DNA of 64,000 nucleotides from Takakia lepidozioides. Its lineage: Eukaryota > Streptophyta > Takakiopsida > Takakiales > Takakiaceae. This document shows, piece by piece, positions 59,958-64,000 of the stretch. Within the stretch, counting starts at the first letter, position 1. The number at the start of each line of letters is the position of its first letter. The notes below the pieces were generated by a model that worked only from the letters and a program-made list of their open reading frames with translations, had not been told where the DNA came from and searched no databases. The translations under genes and the position numbers were made by a program. The stretch lies in contig CM060734.1 of NCBI GenBank assembly GCA_030704615.1, positions 33,868,042 through 33,932,041 on the forward strand, written 5' to 3'.

Positions 59958-62096
59958 TCAGCGCATGGTGTACCGTCTTCCTTCTGGGAAGTATTTGTAA
60001 GTGAATCCGGATTTGATAGAACTGCAGGCATTCATGGCTTCAGTTGTACCCTCAAACGGGCGAACGTCCCTATAGTACATCTCTGCTGCCTTCTGTCCCA
60101 ACACTAGCGCACCTAGCACGTTAGTACATGCTTGCAGAACTAAATGCGCTCAAACAATCACTCTCAGAAACAGGAAGATTGAGCGGTACTAACTCATTGC
60201 AGCTGCTGGGGCACTGGAGGATTTCCGAAATTCAACTATAATAATGCGTAGCGGAAACTACTATCATAGCCAAGACGAAGATGATGTCGTGCTGGAAATC
60301 ATAGTGAAAGAGGGAACCCACCGCTCCAGTCCCTGACATTGAACCCCCTTCACCTGCAGTGAAGAATCCTTTCGTTCCTCTTGGTCCCTAGAACCCGTAC
60401 CAACAAGGTGAGAGATCAATGTGAAGAATATCGCCATATGCAAATGCATATGTCCGGGATAGAGACAAACACAAACATTGTTAACAGACTGTTCAATGTT
60501 GTGAAAATTGAAGAAAACAATGAAGTGAAATGGCACTGTATAACGTTGCTCAAAGGTCAAAGAACTTATGGAACAAGAGAAAGCAAGAAACAAGAAAGAG
60601 AGTGGGGCCAGCAGCAAGCAGCCCAAATAGAACAGCTACCTATTGATGAAGGGATTGACGGCCTCGGTGTACATAGGTACACTATGCGTAATTCGAGGTT
60701 TTCTTCAAGAAAGGTTTAAAGGCATTTTTGAGAAGACAAAATTTGTAAATACGAGAGAGAGGGTCTTACATAACGGACTTCGTTTCGTATATCGTCTTCT
60801 GTAACCTTCTTTCTCGGAATGTATTCTTCTTTCGGAATTGGAGGTAAGGGGCGCTCATGCTCCACATTGGCCGGGTCAAATACCTGCTATAAAATTTTAT
60901 CCATTAGTATCCGTCTGAAAATCTTTAACAAGTTTTCCTTCCTCAAAAGAATTCTCGAGGGCCGTGCCTTGAAGCATACGTCCAGCATTGAGGTGACTCT
61001 TTGTCCAAGCAAAATGGAGATCTTGGGTGTCGAAGACTAATCCAACATCCGTGACCAATTTCAGAACAGTGTCACGTGGTAGAAGTACAATTCATCAAAG
61101 TGGTTGAAATCGAACCGTGTATGGGTACTTCACAGGACATTCTTTATCCGACAGAGGCTTCAAGTGTTCAGTGTGACCGCAGTTCAATCGGGGTGGCATC
61201 ACCTCTTGGACACATCTCTCCCTGAGTTCTTTCTCTTTCCTCTGGAAAAGCCACAAGGAAATACATGAAATTCAGTGAGAGCCTTGAGAGCCTGGAGGAA
61301 GACCAAGATAAAAAAAACAGTGAATTAGACCAATCCGGATTTCGAAATTGACAACCAGAGAGATGATCAGTAGATTTCTGAAATCTGACCTGTCCATAAT
61401 CTTCTGCTGCGAGTATTTCTTTGTTGCGATCAAAACCTCCGATTGGTATCTGTCCAGCAGGGACGAATTAGTCAGAGACATCGGAGGCAAATATTCAACA
61501 AAGGATTTGGGAGAAAACATGTCTCACAAGTATTTACATATATCTGGCTGTCTGCACAGTACAGACACTTGTGTCAATCCATGTAGAGATTAAATTGATG
61601 TACGAGTTCTACTTCAGAAATGGAGAAAGGAAACAAAATCTATAACAACTGGACACTGGATATATGGACCCCTTCCGATTTTCTCCCTTGAAAATCTTAC
61701 CTCCAGCCAACCGACTAATTTTTAGCACGAATCTGCTTCAAGAGAACTGAAGGATTCTAAATCACGGTAGAAGTGGTGGAACAAGTGGTGTCCAATACAA
61801 TTCTCATGTGACCGATCCAACCTCGGTTACAGCTCTGCATGGAAGGTCCAACAAAGTTGATTGGAAGGAAAATGATGCTGGATGCGGGGATACCTTGTTG
61901 TGGTGGAAGCTCATGTCATTGGAAGAGGTTTGGAAGGCTGTCCGTGCTTCAAAGCCATCCCGGTATTTTATGTAAGGATCATTTTTATCCATTGGAAGGA
62001 CAGAGTGGTCATACTTCTCTGGAACTTTAACTCTCGAGTACTCGACACTGGGGATCGCAGTTGTCAATTCAGTCCGGGCCAGAAATAAGAACTTAG
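59958..62096 (-). CDS. Unrecognised multi-exon gene
   Basis: Minus-strand exons with consensus splice sites and phase 0 joins. 61894-62096 reads FLARTELTTAIPSVEYSRVK, then VPEKYDHSVLPMDKNDPYIK and FEARTAFQ, ending in a donor. 61389-61448 reads IPIGGFDRNKEILAAEDYGQ. An exon starting near 61250 reads RKEKELRERCVQEVMPPRLN then CGHTEHLKPLSDKECP. 60770-60883 reads VFDPANVEHERPLPPIPKEE then YIPRKKVTEDDIRNEVRY. Weaker blocks: 60920-61080 (DVGLVFDTQDLHFAWTK) and the probable last exon 59958-60139, ending RSGF-free FTYKYFPEGRRYTMR and TGA. The residue composition and splice agreement look genuine, but I recognise no family, and the phases of the last two blocks were not reconciled. Upstream exons may extend beyond 62800 (a candidate reads IRYPLGDFIRR near 62890). 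Confidence 0.45.
60520..60620 (-). repeat. GGACGT-family repeat copy
   Basis: The reverse complement contains TTCCATAAGTTCTTTGACCT then TTGAGCAACGTTATACAGTG and CATTTCACTT. It matches the copy at 46241-46345, including a shared GTGGGGCC stretch. It lies in an intron of the unrecognised minus-strand gene. Confidence 0.68.
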
Positions 62097-63214
62097 CTAT
62101 AGAGGCTTACTCAATGATAACCCAGTGAATCAAATCCTTATTTCAAAGCAAGTGTGGAAGACAATTGTTCGACAGACAGTGCTTTTTCCATTGAAGAATT
62201 TAATCGGGATTTAATCCCAGAACTTCGAATTACATATGAAAACTACCACATCCCTCTATTTCCCCCTCTCTTCAGGCTCTCTTTCACAGTACTAAACAAC
62301 ATCTCTCCAGGGACATAAAAAGTTTCTTTCTTCATTCACATGTAGATGTGTCGGACAACCTGATTTACAACCTTGTTTTTTATGATCTAGAAAAGATAAA
62401 ACAAAAGATCTACTGTAATTCTAGTGAAATCCAACCTGTATAGTGAAAGGTCTGTCTCAAAAGGCATTGGATTCCTTATGACTTTGTTGGGATGCCTGAA
62501 CCACCCTCCTCCTTCTTTCGGTGGATCGTAGTCCCCGGGTTTTGGTTTTTTGTACTGGGTTTACGATTAGCAGGGGATATCTATCAGAAATCGCATGATA
62601 GTACGCATCTTAAAGAACACTAAATACATTTGAAGGGAAAACACAAATTCTGCTTGTTAAGTATACAAGGCAAGCAACTCACAGAAACAAGAAGTGTTTA
62701 TCTTTGGTATCTTGTTGCATTATGTTCTAGTGCAGAAAGACACACAGATTACTGATGTCTAGATCCGTGGGTCCAGATCACCAGACCTTGTTTCCAAATC
62801 TCCAAATTTACCACAGATCTAATTTGATCAGAGAAGCATGAAACTGATGGAATTGGTTAGGGAGGTGTACTTCGACGTCGTATAAAGTCTCCCAGCGGGT
62901 ACCGGATCTGTCACTTCTGGTCTCTTGTGGAATAGGTTTGGATATGGCGAGGTGAGGTGCCATTGTCTAACTCCGAAAGAAGACCACACAGTACAAGTTT
63001 GAATATTCACAGGGTAGATGAACGCTATTGGGGCACACCAAAGGAGGCAGATCTGGACTGTCTACCGAACAGCAATTCTGTGTATCTTGTCCCTTTTATA
63101 GTCTCACGGATTCATGGCACATTTAATTCAAGAGACAACATTCCCTATTATACATCTGGTCTGCGACGATCCCCTACCTTCTAATCCTCGTTCCTGCCTC
63201 GTTTCCTTCTTTCC
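62097..63214. other. Unresolved stretch at the right end
   Basis: May contain 5' exons of the minus-strand gene (candidate near 62860-62915), but nothing is firm. Confidence 0.3.
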
Positions 63215-63290
63215 CACAAGTCCCATAAGCTCTTTGAGCTTTCTGCGGACGTTATATTGTGTCATTTACGTCTCTCTCTCTCACTGTTTC
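63215..63290 (+). repeat. GGACGT-family repeat copy
   Basis: TCCCATAAGCTCTTTGAGCT then TTCTGCGGACGTTATATTG and a CT-rich tail. This is the best preserved copy of the TCCCATAAGCTC...GGACGTTAT module. Confidence 0.72.
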
Positions 63291-63740
63291 TTCGTCACCA
63301 GAAACAGAAGTTGGACTGCCAGAGAACACTCTTGAGCCGCTTGAACAGATCTTCACGCGGTTCAGATGGCTATGGCGGTTTTCGACTCGATGGGTCTTTG
63401 CACTGGGACGCAGATGGTGGTGAGTTCAAATTTAGGCAGGGCGATCTCACTGTTTTCTGAAAGAAACCCACATCCAAGAGTTGGAATATGGCTGATTTGA
63501 TAACCGTTTCTCCTGGACGTCCTCCCAGAGTTTGTCAGATTGCAAGATCTTCCAGGACTCTCTTTACAACCTTTCATTGGAATATTCAACTCAGAAATCT
63601 TATGACAATTGAAGGACAGGGTCAGGCTGTCTAATCAATCTGAGAAGTATCGGAGCAATGGCTACCGTGTCTTCATCAACAAATGCAGGCATGCCTGAAG
63701 ATGGTGTCTTCATAAAAAAATTTATTGAAAACTTTCCAAG

Positions 63741-63946
63741 TTCCTCTTACACCCCTTGGCTATTATCCTCAAATCGAAAGCATACATAGCACAAGAATTG
63801 CAATTAAAGGAGGGGCTCAATAAAGTACAGAAGAAAGTAAATGACATTGGTGAGGAACCCTCATGGGTATTCTTCAACGACAGATTTGCTAAGCTGTTGC
63901 CTCACATTGGATCGAACCCATCAGTTAAACGGGCCACTGTTGATCC
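63741..63946 (+). CDS. Unrecognised exon of a gene continuing beyond the window
   Basis: Open from an acceptor (CCAAG|TTCCTC) to a donor (GATCC|GTAAGC), 68 codons plus two bases. It reads FLLHPLAIILKSKAYIAQEL, then KVQKKVNDIGEEPSWVFFND and RFAKLLPHIGSNPSVKRATV. The composition is protein-like, with amphipathic charge pattern, but I cannot assign a family. The first exon is not found with confidence; an ATG at 63658 opens a different frame. Confidence 0.35.
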
Positions 63947-64000
63947 GTAAGCCACAGCTCTTCTGAGATGATGGGCACATGAATGATGCTTCATGATCAA

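Noticed and set aside
59880-60000. Plus-strand reading RAFGTPVSSTTTNYAQRM as a small gene.
   Set aside because: It lies antisense to the longer, splice-bounded minus-strand frame at 59958-60139 and has no start or exon context.
63658-63789. An ATG-initiated frame opening MATVSSSTNAGMPEDG as first exon of the rightmost gene.
   Set aside because: It reads a different frame from the well-formed exon at 63741-63946 and there is no donor between them.

Overview
This is nuclear DNA of a land plant. Coding regions are split by GT-AG introns, and several exons are recognisable: a chloroplast-type trigger factor, the tethering subunit VPS51, a PMT-type pectin methyltransferase and PPR-DYW organelle RNA editing factors. 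Noncoding DNA is full of retroelements. Near-identical, locally amplified DYW PPR genes fit a plant with much organellar RNA editing, perhaps a seed-free lineage such as a lycophyte, fern or hornwort; this is inference and the species is not identified.

Layout. 1-1811 holds the last six exons of a trigger factor (+). 2545-4343 is a broken LINE (-). 4815-19043 is a VPS51 gene (+) in about 20 exons. Its 4.6 kb central intron holds a SINE with a perfect 14 bp target duplication and a serial pile-up of LINE 3' ends. 20817-30588 is a decayed Ty3/gypsy element (+). Its integrase reading frame runs into a PHD finger, and its LTR segments are arranged as if a two-LTR circle had been opened inside one LTR. 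30589-36500 is repeat-rich and shows no convincing gene; it includes a second complete SINE and a MITE-like element with GC-rich inverted ends. 36539-40628 is a four-exon gene (+) for an unrecognised protein with two membrane segments and a large cysteine-rich, glycosylation-rich ectodomain. 41490-53100 is a minus-strand PPR-DYW cluster with two intact genes (773 and 1005 codons), one degenerate copy and one 5' fragment. Three fragments resembling the PDF motif of OSB organellar DNA-binding proteins lie upstream of the units. 54438-59286 is a PMT-type methyltransferase gene (+). 59958-62096 carries exons of an unrecognised minus-strand gene, and 63741-63946 one exon of an unrecognised plus-strand gene that continues past the window.

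How the parts relate. Most host genes point to organelles and the endomembrane system: trigger factor folds plastid proteins, PPR-DYW proteins edit organelle transcripts, VPS51 tethers endosome-derived vesicles at the Golgi, and PMTs act in the Golgi on wall pectin. They are not an operon and each is probably transcribed separately. The mobile elements share sequence with one another. SINEs and LINE-like copies appear to share a 3' tail around GGACGTYATAAAG. A PPR pseudogene piece lies inside the VPS51 intron, which suggests that retrotransposition copied PPR sequence.

Limits: exon boundaries were read by eye from reading frame, splice sites and remembered family similarity. No alignment, database search or transcript data were used.
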